Assembly: GCA_937949785.1 (NCBI GenBank)
Contig: CALEDH010000008.1
Location: forward strand, 62,001-126,000
Reading direction: 5' to 3'
DNA length: 64,000 nucleotides
From: an uncultured Sulfolobales archaeon
GTDB lineage: Archaea > Thermoproteota > Thermoprotei_A > Sulfolobales > NBVN01
In this document: positions 17,702 through 26,329 of the stretch, piece by piece
Layout: every line of letters begins with the position of its first letter
How positions within the stretch are numbered: the stretch's first letter is position 1
The notes under the pieces: model-generated
What the model was told of the DNA's origin: nothing
What the model saw: only the letters and a program-made list of their open reading frames with translations
The model's database searches: none
Program-made: the position numbers and the translations under genes

Positions 17702-18643
17702 GTGTGTAATATGCAGTTAGATGAGTTAAGCAACGAGATATCTAAAGTTATTTCTAGATCGTCTAAATCCGTTGTAGCGTTATTCACTGTAAGCTATGCC
17801 TACGACTTCATGCTCAACCCAGTGCCGGTAAGGGGGGCTGGGTCAGGTTTTGCGGTCAGCAGGAATTTAATTGTAACGAATAATCACGTAATTAGCGGTA
17901 GTTCTAAGATCTCAGTAATTATGGCTGACGGCACTAAAATGAATGGTGAGGCGGTATCAGTAGCTCCTTGGAAGGACTTAGCGTTAATAGGTGTTGAAGG
18001 GGAGTTAGAACCAATACAGTTAGGTGATTCATCAAATATTAGGATAGGTGAGATAGTATTCGCTGTCGGCAATCCGTTAGGACTGTGGAGCGGTCCTACC
18101 GTGACAATGGGTGTTGTAGGCGCTGTGGGGAGGACTATAGCAGCTAAACCGGAGTTGATCCTCGAAGATTTAATTCAAACAGATGCTGCGATAAACCAGG
18201 GGAATAGCGGAGGCCCTCTAATAAACGCCAGGGGGGAGGCTATCGGTGTTACCACAGCTATAATACCGTTTGCTCAGGGGATAGGGTTTGCAATACCGAT
18301 AGATGATGTTAAGATGTTCTTAGACCAGGTTAAGAAGTATGGGAAGGCGATAAGAGCTTGGATAGGGGTTTACGTAACTAATATAACGTCAGAACTTGCT
18401 AGGACGTATAGGTTACCAGTTAATAGCGGAGTTATAGTTATTAACGTGTTACGTGGATCGCCGGCAGATGAAGTAGGTTTAAGGCAGTCAGACATAATAG
18501 TTGAGGTTGATGGAAATGAGATCAGGAGTTCTAAAGACCTACGTAGAGCAGCTGAAAAGGCTATTGAGAGGGGGTATATAAGAATTAAAGTTATCAGAGG
18601 TTATAAGGAGTACTACTTAGAAGTACCTCTTATAGTAGAATGA
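17702..18643 (+). CDS. HtrA/DegQ-like trypsin-type serine protease with PDZ domain
   Basis: 313 aa. Catalytic triad visible as His in IVTNNHVISG, Asp in WKDLALIGV and Ser in INQGNSGGPLINARG; the C-terminal PDZ domain (about 215-305) has GVIVINVLRGSPADEVGL. No signal peptide or TM segment is seen, so it appears cytoplasmic, as reported for some other archaeal HtrA proteins, and would act in protein quality control. The ORF starts at GTG 17702; ATG at 17711 (MQLDELSNEISKV) is a plausible alternative. Confidence 0.92.
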   Translation: MCNMQLDELSNEISKVISRSSKSVVALFTVSYAYDFMLNPVPVRGAGSGFAVSRNLIVTNNHVISGSSKISVIMADGTKMNGEAVSVAPWKDLALIGVEGELEPIQLGDSSNIRIGEIVFAVGNPLGLWSGPTVTMGVVGAVGRTIAAKPELILEDLIQTDAAINQGNSGGPLINARGEAIGVTTAIIPFAQGIGFAIPIDDVKMFLDQVKKYGKAIRAWIGVYVTNITSELARTYRLPVNSGVIVINVLRGSPADEVGLRQSDIIVEVDGNEIRSSKDLRRAAEKAIERGYIRIKVIRGYKEYYLEVPLIVE

Positions 18644-18739
18644 TGTTTTAACCAGCTCTCCTAATAACCTAACATCATTAATAGGACTTTACCTGAAGGA
18701 AGATTTAAGTTAGGTAGTAGTAGTGGTAATGGATAAGAC

Positions 18740-19609
18740 ATGTACAGCGGTAAGTCATTAGATTTAAAGAGGATGTGTAGGGATGAGTTTGAAGCACATC
18801 ACATTTATAAGTCGTTAAGTAGGCATCCATTAGTCAATGAAGATGTTAGGAACGTATTTAGGGAGGCATCTGAGGATGAATGGGAACACTACAAAATCTT
18901 AAGTAGTATTGTAGGTGAGTGTAAATCGAATACCTCTAAACTTAAGACGTTAATGTACTTAGCGATTTCCATACTCTTCGGGACTACGGTTACTTTAAAG
19001 GTTATAGAGCTCTCAGAGAGGTCGGCTTTAAGCTCATATAACGAGTTAGCTAAGTTAGGAGGGCTACATAACCAGCTCTTAAAGTTAGTTGAAGATGAGG
19101 AAAAACATGAGCTTGAATTAATTAATAGTTTAGATGAGAGGAGAGTTAAGTATTTGAGTTCGATATCTTTAGGTGTTTCAGACGCGTTAGTTGAGTTAAC
19201 CGGTATTTACGCAGGTGCTTTAGGTGTTCTATCATCTACGTTTAATGCTGGTTTAATAGGGGTATTAGCCGGAATCTCTGCCGCGTTATCCATGACAGTA
19301 GCTTCGTATACACAGGCAAAGCAAGATGTTAGTAAGTCACCCCGCATGGTAGCTATTTTCACCGGGCTATCGTATTTAGCGGTTGTTGTAATGCTTGCGT
19401 TACCGTACTTACTAATACCATCTATAATGGTGGCCTTCTCGTTAATGTTAGTAACTGCCCTAACTTTAATAGCGTATATGACGTTCTACACCGTCATACT
19501 GCATGAGAAGAAATACCTCAGAGAATTTGCTGAGAATTCATTACTTTTATTAGGTACGTCATTCCTACTTTACATCCTCGGCAATGTACTCAGTATTAGT
19601 TTTAGGTAA
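18740..19609 (+). CDS. Ferritin-like/VIT1-CCC1 family membrane protein (iron/manganese transport)
   Basis: 289 aa. The N-terminal half is a rubrerythrin-like helical bundle with paired metal ligands (RDEFEAHHIYKSL; ASEDEWEHYKIL; LVEDEEKHELEL). The C-terminal half has four to five TM helices related to CCC1/VIT1 (SLGVSDALVELTGIYAGALG; GISAALSMTVASYTQAKQD). Such fusions are predicted to oxidise Fe2+ or sense it and move Fe/Mn across the membrane. One more hydrophobic segment (LMYLAISILFGTTVTL) lies inside the N-terminal half, interrupting the bundle. Monocistronic by its spacing. Confidence 0.87.
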   Translation: MYSGKSLDLKRMCRDEFEAHHIYKSLSRHPLVNEDVRNVFREASEDEWEHYKILSSIVGECKSNTSKLKTLMYLAISILFGTTVTLKVIELSERSALSSYNELAKLGGLHNQLLKLVEDEEKHELELINSLDERRVKYLSSISLGVSDALVELTGIYAGALGVLSSTFNAGLIGVLAGISAALSMTVASYTQAKQDVSKSPRMVAIFTGLSYLAVVVMLALPYLLIPSIMVAFSLMLVTALTLIAYMTFYTVILHEKKYLREFAENSLLLLGTSFLLYILGNVLSISFR

Positions 19610-19646
19610 GCATTCATAACTTATGGAGTTAGGGTTGGTGTGGTAG

Positions 19647-20360
19647 TTGATGGAAGTAGAGGTAACTTCAGATATTTCTAGGTCTTTAGCATTAGCTAAT
19701 AACTTAGTAAACGGTATTGAGTCCTTAGTAGAGGACTGTTCATGTGGTAATGCATACATATTTAACGAGTTTACTTCGTTGGAAGACCTCCTCGATGAGG
19801 AGGTAGAAGTAGGTTTGAGCGGGTGTTCTAATGCGGTTGAAAATCTATTTGAGTTGAACGACCTAATTAGGTATGGCTTAGTACGTGGCGTAAGGGTGAG
19901 GGAGGGGGTATTAGGCGTTGACTATCATATGCTGTACGAGTTAGCTATTAGCACGGCTTTAGAGAACATCATTCCGTACATGAAGGAGATCTCGTTAAAG
20001 ACAGCAATTACAGGGGTTGAGTACATGTATATTATTTTAAAGAGTGGTAGGGCATTACTGCTTGAGGGTGAGGCTAACAGGGTTGCGATACCGGCTGTCA
20101 GCGCTACCTTAATGATCCACACACATAGCTCTATATGCAATCCCTCAGCCAACGACTTAAGAACTACTTTAAATTTATTCTTTGATGGTGGGTTAGGAAG
20201 CGGTATTACATCACCTACATGCTATTACATCTTATTTAGAGTAGGTCCCTTCACTGAGGGTGATTACCTAACCTTGAAAAGCCTACGTAAATCTAAGCAT
20301 GGCTTTGAATTACTACGTAGGAGGTTCGTCGGCAGTAACGTATTACTACTCTTAGGTTAG
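19647..20360 (+). CDS. Uncharacterised protein with JAMM-like motif
   Basis: 237 aa, no family recognised with confidence. Residues 158-170 read HTHSSICNPSAND, i.e. HxH-x6-S-x2-D, one residue shorter than the JAMM/Prok-JAB metalloprotease consensus HxH-x7-S-x2-D; hydrophobic strands around it (VEYMYIILKSGRALLL; AVSATLMI) fit the JAB fold. An upstream Glu (LLEGEANRV or GVEYM) could be the catalytic base. A Cys pair (CSCGNA) lies at 31-33. The TAG stop overlaps the start of the flavin reductase gene, suggesting co-transcription. Function unknown; peptidase or deubiquitinase-like activity is only a possibility. Confidence 0.75.
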   Translation: MMEVEVTSDISRSLALANNLVNGIESLVEDCSCGNAYIFNEFTSLEDLLDEEVEVGLSGCSNAVENLFELNDLIRYGLVRGVRVREGVLGVDYHMLYELAISTALENIIPYMKEISLKTAITGVEYMYIILKSGRALLLEGEANRVAIPAVSATLMIHTHSSICNPSANDLRTTLNLFFDGGLGSGITSPTCYYILFRVGPFTEGDYLTLKSLRKSKHGFELLRRRFVGSNVLLLLG

Positions 20361-20965
20361 TGTCTTTATTAGTGACGTCCTACACAATTTTAAGTCGGTG
20401 GTACTCGTTGTTTCGTGAATTCAACGTAGGTGAGTTCTATAGGCTACTCCACCCACGTCCAGTCATAATAATAACGTCCAGTTGTGATAGTGGTAAAGTC
20501 AACGCAATGGCTTGCTCGTGGTTCACACCGGTTTCAGAGGAACCTCCGACAGTCCTGGTTGTTGTTGATGAGACATCATACACTGCTGAATGTGTTGAGA
20601 GTTCAGGCGGGTTCGCCATCAACGTATTACCGTCAGAATTCTTAGGTAAGATATGGATTGCTGGTTCGAGGTCTGGGAGGGATGTAGATAAGATTAGTGC
20701 TATGGAGGTCAACCTAATTAGGTGTGCTAGAATTAACTCATACGCTATCTCAGAGTCCCTCGCGGTGGTGGAGGCTGTGAGGATAGGGACGTACGGGGTA
20801 GGCGGTTCTAAGATATTTATCGGTGAGGTAGTCGCAGCTTACGTGAAGGAAGGTGTTACTGGTAGGTATGGGTGGGACTTAAATAAGGTGTCCATACCTC
20901 TACATGGCTGGGGCAGGCAGTTCTACGTAGTAGATAAGAATACGAAGTACGTATACGTTAAGTAG
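20360..20965 (+). CDS. Flavin reductase-like FMN-binding protein
   Basis: 201 aa of the flavin_reduct/DIM6-NTAB family (split-barrel FMN binding). Characteristic segments are LHPRPVIIITSS, MACSWFTPVSEEPPTVLVVV and GGFAINVLPSEFLGKIW followed by KIFIGEVVAAYV. It would bind FMN and reduce flavin or another acceptor with NAD(P)H, or act as a flavoredoxin. GTG at 20360 overlaps the previous stop by one base; another GTG at 20372 is possible. Confidence 0.87.
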   Translation: MSLLVTSYTILSRWYSLFREFNVGEFYRLLHPRPVIIITSSCDSGKVNAMACSWFTPVSEEPPTVLVVVDETSYTAECVESSGGFAINVLPSEFLGKIWIAGSRSGRDVDKISAMEVNLIRCARINSYAISESLAVVEAVRIGTYGVGGSKIFIGEVVAAYVKEGVTGRYGWDLNKVSIPLHGWGRQFYVVDKNTKYVYVK

Positions 20966-20988
20966 TTTTTCAGCGGGGTCGTGGGTTT

Positions 20989-21732
20989 ATGAGGGTCGTA
21001 GTTACTGGGGCTTCTTCAGGTATTGGAAGGGCTTTCTGCGAACTCATCCTAAGTAGTAGGACGGAGGCTAAAGTTCTCGGAGTCGGACGTAATGAGGCTA
21101 AGCTCAACGAATTAAAGCTTAAGTATGGAGGAAGGTTTGACTACGTAGTCGCAGACCTTTCAATAATAGGTGAGATTCGTAGGGTAGTTGATGAGGTTAA
21201 GAGGTGTTTAGGAAGTGTTGACGTATTAGTTAATAACGCAGGATTCGGAACGTATAAGGATGTATTAAATCATAGCGATGATGATGTTCTCGGACTAGTA
21301 GGTGTTAACTTCGTAGCACCTTACGTACTGGTAAGAGATTTAGTTGGATGTATGGGTAGAGGTTCAGTGATAGTTAACGTATTAACTGCGGGGATATACG
21401 TATTAATGGTTGAGTTATCAATGTACGGTGCTAGTAAGCTAGCACTATACTACGTTACTGAGGTTTTGAGGAGGAGGTTGAAGGATAGGGGGATTACGGT
21501 GGTGTCAGTGTTTCCAGGTGTTGTTAGCACTGAGTTTCATAGGAGGGCTGGTTTAAGAGGTATTAGTGGAGGGGTTCCTGCCGAAGTTGTTGCTAGGGCT
21601 ATACTTAAAGCGGTGGAGGAGAGGAGGGAGGAGGTATTCATACCTAAGTATCTTAAGGTTTTAAAGGTGGTAGGCCCTAAGTTAATACCTTGGTACGGGT
21701 TTAAGCTAAGTAAAACTCAACATCACGATTAA
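20989..21732 (+). CDS. Short-chain dehydrogenase/reductase (classical SDR)
   Basis: 247 aa. NAD(P)-binding TGASSGIGRAF at the N-terminus, NNAGFGTY, and the catalytic YxxxK seen as MYGASKLAL, with an upstream Thr/Ser (NVLTAGIYVL) in place of the usual Ser strand. PG motif VFPGVVSTEF follows. Substrate cannot be inferred. It sits 24 bp behind the flavin reductase and may be cotranscribed. Confidence 0.9.
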   Translation: MRVVVTGASSGIGRAFCELILSSRTEAKVLGVGRNEAKLNELKLKYGGRFDYVVADLSIIGEIRRVVDEVKRCLGSVDVLVNNAGFGTYKDVLNHSDDDVLGLVGVNFVAPYVLVRDLVGCMGRGSVIVNVLTAGIYVLMVELSMYGASKLALYYVTEVLRRRLKDRGITVVSVFPGVVSTEFHRRAGLRGISGGVPAEVVARAILKAVEERREEVFIPKYLKVLKVVGPKLIPWYGFKLSKTQHHD

Positions 21733-21783
21733 GTCCTGTATATCCCTGAAGTCTTTTAAGGAAGTTATTTTGGGAGGTATGTA

Positions 21784-22458
21784 ATGGTGTTAGGGTTCAT
21801 GAGCGGCTGGAAAGGATTTGAAAAAGTATGGCAGGGAAATCAAGATAGTGTGGCTATGAAGATTAAGAAATCTATCGGTAGGGAGAAACCCTTAAGGTAT
21901 AGGATGGCTATGGCCTCCTACAAAATAAGAGCTATGGTTAGTAGGATAGAGGTATTCATTGAGAGAATGAAGGAAAGGGATAGAGTACTATTCGAGAGGG
22001 TTGTTGATGCGTTATTAGTTAAGGACACAGCTAGAGCTACTATGTACGCTAACGAGGTCGCCGAGCTTAGGAAGGTGGTAAGGCAGTTACTCACGGTTCA
22101 GATAGCGTTAGAGCAAGTAGTCCTCAGGTTGGAGACAGTTCAAGAAATAGGTGATGTGATGGTTGCCTTAGGACCCGTAGTAGGTATAGTTAGGGAGCTT
22201 AGGTCAGCGTTAAGAGGATTACTACCTGAAATAGGTGTTGAGTTAGCTGAGGTTGAGGATATGCTGAAGGAGACCGTGTTGGAGGCTGGTGAGATGTTAG
22301 GCGGTGGGGGTTATGACTTAATAGCTTCCCCGGACGCTAGGAAGATACTTCAGGAAGCTCAAGTAATCGCTGAGCAGAAGATGAAGGAGAAATTCCCTGA
22401 ACTACCGACAATACCGACCGCACCTTCAGAAGAGAAAACTGCTGAGGCGCATCACTGA
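21784..22458 (+). CDS. ESCRT-III family protein (CdvB paralogue) with MIM2-like tail
   Basis: 224 aa, mostly helical and charged: the Snf7-type core spans about 30-180 (ASYKIRAMVSRIEVFIERMKERDR; LALEQVVLRLETVQEIGDVMVALGP; LPEIGVELAEVEDMLKET). It lacks the winged-helix extension of the main CdvB, like CdvB1-B3 paralogues. The tail has LPTIPTAP at residues 207-214, which fits the MIM2 pattern (phi-P-x-phi-P-x-x-P) that binds the MIT domain of Vps4/CdvC. It would form membrane-remodelling filaments in division or vesicle budding. A good GGGAGGT site precedes ATG 21784. No cdvA or cdvC is adjacent. Confidence 0.9.
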   Translation: MVLGFMSGWKGFEKVWQGNQDSVAMKIKKSIGREKPLRYRMAMASYKIRAMVSRIEVFIERMKERDRVLFERVVDALLVKDTARATMYANEVAELRKVVRQLLTVQIALEQVVLRLETVQEIGDVMVALGPVVGIVRELRSALRGLLPEIGVELAEVEDMLKETVLEAGEMLGGGGYDLIASPDARKILQEAQVIAEQKMKEKFPELPTIPTAPSEEKTAEAHH

Positions 22459-22528
22459 TTTTTAATCAATTACCGTGATTCATAAATTTTTAAGCTTTTT
22501 TTAACCTTTGAAGTAATGATATTACGCG

Positions 22529-23056
22529 GTGTGGTCATTGGAGTTTAACTTGATGGTAATTCATGAACCAGGAGTTGATAACTATAGTTGGGTACGTAAT
22601 TACATAAGGCAGCTATTAGGCGGTAGGGTAGAGTATGTTAGTTCATATCAATCAGTTATTTTATACCTAACTGAAGAACCACGTGTAGTTACTAAAGCGA
22701 TTAAGGAATCATTAACTAATACTTCAAGCCCTATCATTAAGGTCATACCAGTAGATCACGTGGTAGACCCGCTTATCGATAAGGTAGTTGAGGTGGTTAA
22801 AGAACTGGCCAGTAGGATACCGAATAACGAGTCTTTCAGAATAACTTTAGATGGACACCTATTCTATGAGGATGAAGGCTTCCTTAAGGAGTTAGGGAGT
22901 TTAGAGGCTATTAGGGAACTCGCTAAATATGTTGATAGACCTGTTAATTTAGAAAGTCCTGACTGGGTAATTTACGTTAGGGTTATTAGGTTCCGTAAGG
23001 TTATGAAGAAAGCTACGGTCTCATTACTTAAGCCTGAAGATCTCAGAAGGCTGTGA
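22529..23056 (+). CDS. THUMP-domain RNA-binding protein (Tan1-like)
   Basis: 175 aa. N-terminal ferredoxin-like part (FNLMVIHEPGVDNYSWVRNY) and a C-terminal THUMP core (FRITLDGHLFYEDEG; VNLESPDWVIYVRVI). Proteins of this size are the archaeal relatives of eukaryotic Tan1, which helps acetylate C12 of tRNA; binding of tRNA acceptor stems is the family role. No catalytic domain is attached. Starts with GTG 22529 and overlaps the next gene by 4 bp. Confidence 0.85.
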   Translation: MWSLEFNLMVIHEPGVDNYSWVRNYIRQLLGGRVEYVSSYQSVILYLTEEPRVVTKAIKESLTNTSSPIIKVIPVDHVVDPLIDKVVEVVKELASRIPNNESFRITLDGHLFYEDEGFLKELGSLEAIRELAKYVDRPVNLESPDWVIYVRVIRFRKVMKKATVSLLKPEDLRRL

Positions 23057-24456
23057 ATATGGGTCTTTTCGGGACTTCAGGTATTAGAGGTGTTTACGGC
23101 TCAGACATAACGCCTGACTTCATGTTGAAGTTAGGTTTAGCAATAGCTTCATACTTAAAGCATAGGGGGAAATTCCTAGTAGGCGGGGACTGCAGGCTAA
23201 CGACTCAAGTCCTTAAAACATCCCTAGCCTCAGGTCTTATGGCCGGAGGCTTTGATGTAGTAGATGCTGGGATGCTGCCCTTACCAGTGCTTACCTACGG
23301 CATCGTTAGGCATTCATCTTTAGGTGGTGCTTACATAACAGCTAGTCATAACCCCCCTCAATACAATGGTGTTAAGATATATGATAATGGAGGGGTAGAG
23401 TTAAGGAGTGAGGATGAGACACTAATAGAGGAATTAATTACTACTAATTCCTACACCTACGTAGATTGGAGTTCTGTAGGTCATTACCTACCGGTAGAGG
23501 GCTTAATAGATGAATATGTAGGTGAGTTAAGTAGTAGGTTGACGCCACGTAGGTATGGGAGGAAAGTTAGGGTAGTAGTTGATACAGCGAATTGTACGAC
23601 GTCCTTAGTAACCCCTAAAATGTTGGTTAACTTAGGTGCTGAGGTACTAGCTTTAAACTCGTTCATTGATGGTAGATTCCCTGGGAGAGAGCCTGAGCCA
23701 AGACCGGATGTGTTAAGCCCGTACTTAAGCGTGGTTAACGAGTTGAACGCCGATATCTTCCTAGCACATGACGGGGATGGGGATAGGTTGGCAGTTATAG
23801 ATCCTGCGGTCGGCTTCGTAAAGCAGGACAGGCTCATCGCGTTAATGTTTAAGTATAAGTTATTAGAGACTAATGGTAAGGTTGTCGCTTCAATAGATTG
23901 TGGTAATGCGGTTAAGGAGGTAGTTGAAAGATATGGCGGTGAGTTAATTATAAGTAAGTTAGGGAAAATACATGAAGCTTTAATTACTTATAGAGCGGTA
24001 ATCGCTGCAGAACCTTGGAAACTCATAGAGCCTTCCTGGGGTTATTGGATAGATTCGATATACCAAGCAGGGTTTATAGTGAAGATAATGGTTGAGGAAG
24101 GTAAGTCGCTTAGTAAGTTAATGGAGGACATACCTAATTACCCCCAAGTAAGGTACTCTGTAAAAGTACCTAATTCCTTGAAGCTAGGTTTATATGGGTA
24201 TCTGCGGGAATACTTAGAAAGTAGGGAGTCCGGTAAGGCAAGTATAACTGATATAGATGGTTTTCGAATAGATTACGATGATGGTTCCTGGATCTTAATT
24301 AGGCCGAGCGGCACTGAACCTAAGGTAAGGATTTACGGTGAGTCTAAAGACGTAGGTAAGCTTAAGGAAGTAGTGGAGGAGCTTCTTAAAACGTGTGGTA
24401 AGTACCTTCACTCAAAGGGATTTAAGTTAGATGTTGACGGTGGATTTATTCCTTAA
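23053..24456 (+). CDS. glmM: Phosphohexomutase (phosphoglucosamine/phosphomannomutase)
   Basis: 467 aa of the alpha-D-phosphohexomutase family. Four-domain architecture: LFGTSGIRGVYG at the N-terminus, phosphoserine loop TASHNPPQYNGVKIY, Mg loop AHDGDGDRLAV, sugar loop around EPWKLIEPSWGYW and phosphate-binding loop RPSGTEPKVRIY. It interconverts hexose 6- and 1-phosphates for nucleotide-sugar synthesis. The archaeal enzymes are often bifunctional, so the symbol is tentative. GTG 23053 or ATG 23059 as start. Its stop overlaps the convergent gene by 11 bp. Confidence 0.9.
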   Translation: MNMGLFGTSGIRGVYGSDITPDFMLKLGLAIASYLKHRGKFLVGGDCRLTTQVLKTSLASGLMAGGFDVVDAGMLPLPVLTYGIVRHSSLGGAYITASHNPPQYNGVKIYDNGGVELRSEDETLIEELITTNSYTYVDWSSVGHYLPVEGLIDEYVGELSSRLTPRRYGRKVRVVVDTANCTTSLVTPKMLVNLGAEVLALNSFIDGRFPGREPEPRPDVLSPYLSVVNELNADIFLAHDGDGDRLAVIDPAVGFVKQDRLIALMFKYKLLETNGKVVASIDCGNAVKEVVERYGGELIISKLGKIHEALITYRAVIAAEPWKLIEPSWGYWIDSIYQAGFIVKIMVEEGKSLSKLMEDIPNYPQVRYSVKVPNSLKLGLYGYLREYLESRESGKASITDIDGFRIDYDDGSWILIRPSGTEPKVRIYGESKDVGKLKEVVEELLKTCGKYLHSKGFKLDVDGGFIP

Positions 24457-25132
24457 TGATAAAGCACTCAGAGCTTCTCTTCTCAGCTCTTAGAATGCTT
24501 AAAGCCTTTGCAGCTAGTTCAAAAGCCTTCTTAGGATATTCTGAGATACCAACACCGACTTTAACACCCATATCCCTAATAACTTCATCCCTAATCGCTT
24601 CCAGGACCTCATCTAAGTTATGAGGGTACGTTATTATGACGACGTTATCACCTCCTAAGTACTGCACTACTGATTTATCCATCAGTCTAAGTGCGAGCCT
24701 ACAACTCATATTTAATACTTCAACGTAAGGTCTGTAGAACCCCTTATAGATTGACTGAGAGGTAAAGTTATTTAAGTCTAAATGTATTACACATACCTCA
24801 CTACTCTGACACTCACCGCTCTTAACGCTGTTGTTTAGTGCTTCATGGGGTAAGCCGCAGTAGAGATCTACACCCACCCTTATCGGTAACCACTTAACCA
24901 CTACCTCATTTAACTTGTTGATGAAGTGGTTAGCTGACGTATTTGATGGTAGGATAACTACCTGTACGTCATACCTTAAAGGTAGGGCAAAGCCGTTAAA
25001 TTCCTTCGAGAGTAGCTGTAGGTTGTGGTAAATCTCTGACTGAGTTACCTGGATGACCCACTCTCTATCATAGCCTAATGACTCTGTCCACTGCTTGTAG
25101 TTAGTGAGCCTTACTAATGCTGTGTAGGTCAA
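24446..25132 (-). CDS. arfA: GTP cyclohydrolase III
   Basis: 228 aa, GCH III family, related in fold to GGDEF/palm-domain cyclases. MTYTALVRLTNYKQWTESLG at the start, FALPLRYDVQVVIL as the first palm strand, and the GGDN motif (YLGGDNVVIITYP) that binds metal and GTP; tail GVKVGVGISEYPKKAF. It opens GTP to the formylamino-pyrimidine (FAPy) phosphate, the first step to riboflavin and to the deazaflavin F420 in archaea. It lies 6 bp after ribH on the same strand. Confidence 0.92.
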   Translation of the reverse strand: MTYTALVRLTNYKQWTESLGYDREWVIQVTQSEIYHNLQLLSKEFNGFALPLRYDVQVVILPSNTSANHFINKLNEVVVKWLPIRVGVDLYCGLPHEALNNSVKSGECQSSEVCVIHLDLNNFTSQSIYKGFYRPYVEVLNMSCRLALRLMDKSVVQYLGGDNVVIITYPHNLDEVLEAIRDEVIRDMGVKVGVGISEYPKKAFELAAKALSILRAEKRSSECFIIKE

Positions 25133-25138
25133 CTAAGT

Positions 25139-25618
25139 TCACTCAATGAACACTATGCTTTCAGAACGTTCTTTCCTACCTAATTCCCTTAACCTTCTCA
25201 CGGATTTAACAGCAGCCTCAACAGCCCTCCGCGCGTAGTCCTCAACCCTCTCTAAGGCCTGAATTCTCGACGCTCCAGGCCCTACTATCCCTAAACTAAC
25301 AGGTTTTCCATACTGGACGGCTAAGTCCATTATCTTCCTAGCCGCTTGATGTGCTACTACCTCATCATGCTTAGTCTCACCCTGAATGACAGCGCCTAAG
25401 GTAACTACAGCATCTACATCATCTCTTAGGAGGAGCTTACTGACCGCTAACGGTATTTCAAAGGAGCCAGGAACCTTAACGACGTATACTACCTTAACAC
25501 CTAGGAATTCTGCATGACTTAATGCTTTCTGAAGCATTAAATATGTGATATCGTAGTTGAACTCCGCTACCACTACAGCTAGTCTTACCTCACCCAAAGC
25601 TTCCAACAACATCCCCAC
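25139..25618 (-). CDS. ribH: 6,7-dimethyl-8-ribityllumazine synthase
   Basis: 159 aa, normal length. Family motifs: [10 protein letters not shown] (substrate phenylring contact), [37 protein letters not shown] (phosphate site, catalytic His) and [17 protein letters not shown]. Condenses the RibB product with the ribitylamino-pyrimidine in the last-but-one step to riboflavin; the product assembles into capsids or pentamers. Operon with arfA. Confidence 0.95.
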   Translation of the reverse strand: MGMLLEALGEVRLAVVVAEFNYDITYLMLQKALSHAEFLGVKVVYVVKVPGSFEIPLAVSKLLLRDDVDAVVTLGAVIQGETKHDEVVAHQAARKIMDLAVQYGKPVSLGIVGPGASRIQALERVEDYARRAVEAAVKSVRRLRELGRKERSESIVFIE

Positions 25619-25635
25619 TAACCTTAAGTAGTAGC

Positions 25636-25647
25636 GTTTTAAATAAT
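25636..25647 (-). promoter_or_regulatory. TATA box for ribH-arfA
   Basis: GTTTTAAATAAT, read on the minus strand as ATTATTTAAAAC, about 25 bp upstream of the ATG at 25618. The spacing suggests a leaderless transcript. Confidence 0.45.
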
Positions 25648-25736
25648 TTGCTAGCTCTAGGATTAAGTAAGCCGTAGTTAGTAAGTGTGTCGAAGAGAGA
25701 TATAAGAGACGTTAATGTATTAGGATGGGGTAGTCG

Positions 25737-26312
25737 TTGAGGAGGGCATACGTAGGTATTGACCTAGCTGCTAGTCCAGCAAGATGTACTGGGTATGCAG
25801 TTATTACATGCGGTGATTTTTGCGAATTAAATTTGACTAGGTGTTACTATGGTGATGACGAGATAATTACAGCGATATACGATTTAAAACGTTATGATTT
25901 GTTGATAGTGTCTGTGGACGCGCCTTTCAACCTATCCACAGGTATGAGGGATGTTGATAGGAAGATGGTTTCATTGGGGTTTAGGGTTTTCCCACCTAAT
26001 TTTAAGCATATGAGGTCATTGACGTTGAGGGCTATGAGATTAGTTGAAAGGCTTAGATCTTTAGGTATTACAGATGTGTATGAGACCCATCCGAGAAGCG
26101 CGTTACTTAGTAGTAAGTGTGGTGGTGTGAGGGAATTGCTAGGTAGGCTGCCTATGATGTTAGGTGGTTATGATCTAAACGCTCTCAGCGAGGATGTGAG
26201 GGACGCATTAGTAGCTTCAGTAGTATCCTACTGTATAGATTCTAACTGTTACCTTAAGGTTGAAGGTGTTGACGGTGTGATATGGCTCTTAGATAGTATA
26301 TGTAGGGTGTGA
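25737..26312 (+). CDS. DUF429 family protein (RNase H-fold predicted nuclease)
   Basis: 191 aa. YVGIDLAASPARCTGYAVI at the start (first beta strand with Asp), LIVSVDAPFNLS (second acidic strand), VYETHPRSALL and SEDVRDALVASVVSY (third acidic helix) are the conserved blocks of DUF429. Activity unproven. Start is TTG 25737; no better start exists upstream. First gene of a run (DUF429, amidohydrolase, reductase, pyruvate kinase) on the plus strand, divergent from ribH-arfA. A TATA-like GATATAAGA lies about 32 bp upstream. Confidence 0.85.
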   Translation: MRRAYVGIDLAASPARCTGYAVITCGDFCELNLTRCYYGDDEIITAIYDLKRYDLLIVSVDAPFNLSTGMRDVDRKMVSLGFRVFPPNFKHMRSLTLRAMRLVERLRSLGITDVYETHPRSALLSSKCGGVRELLGRLPMMLGGYDLNALSEDVRDALVASVVSYCIDSNCYLKVEGVDGVIWLLDSICRV

Positions 26313-26329
26313 TTAGGAGGTAGGCCTTA

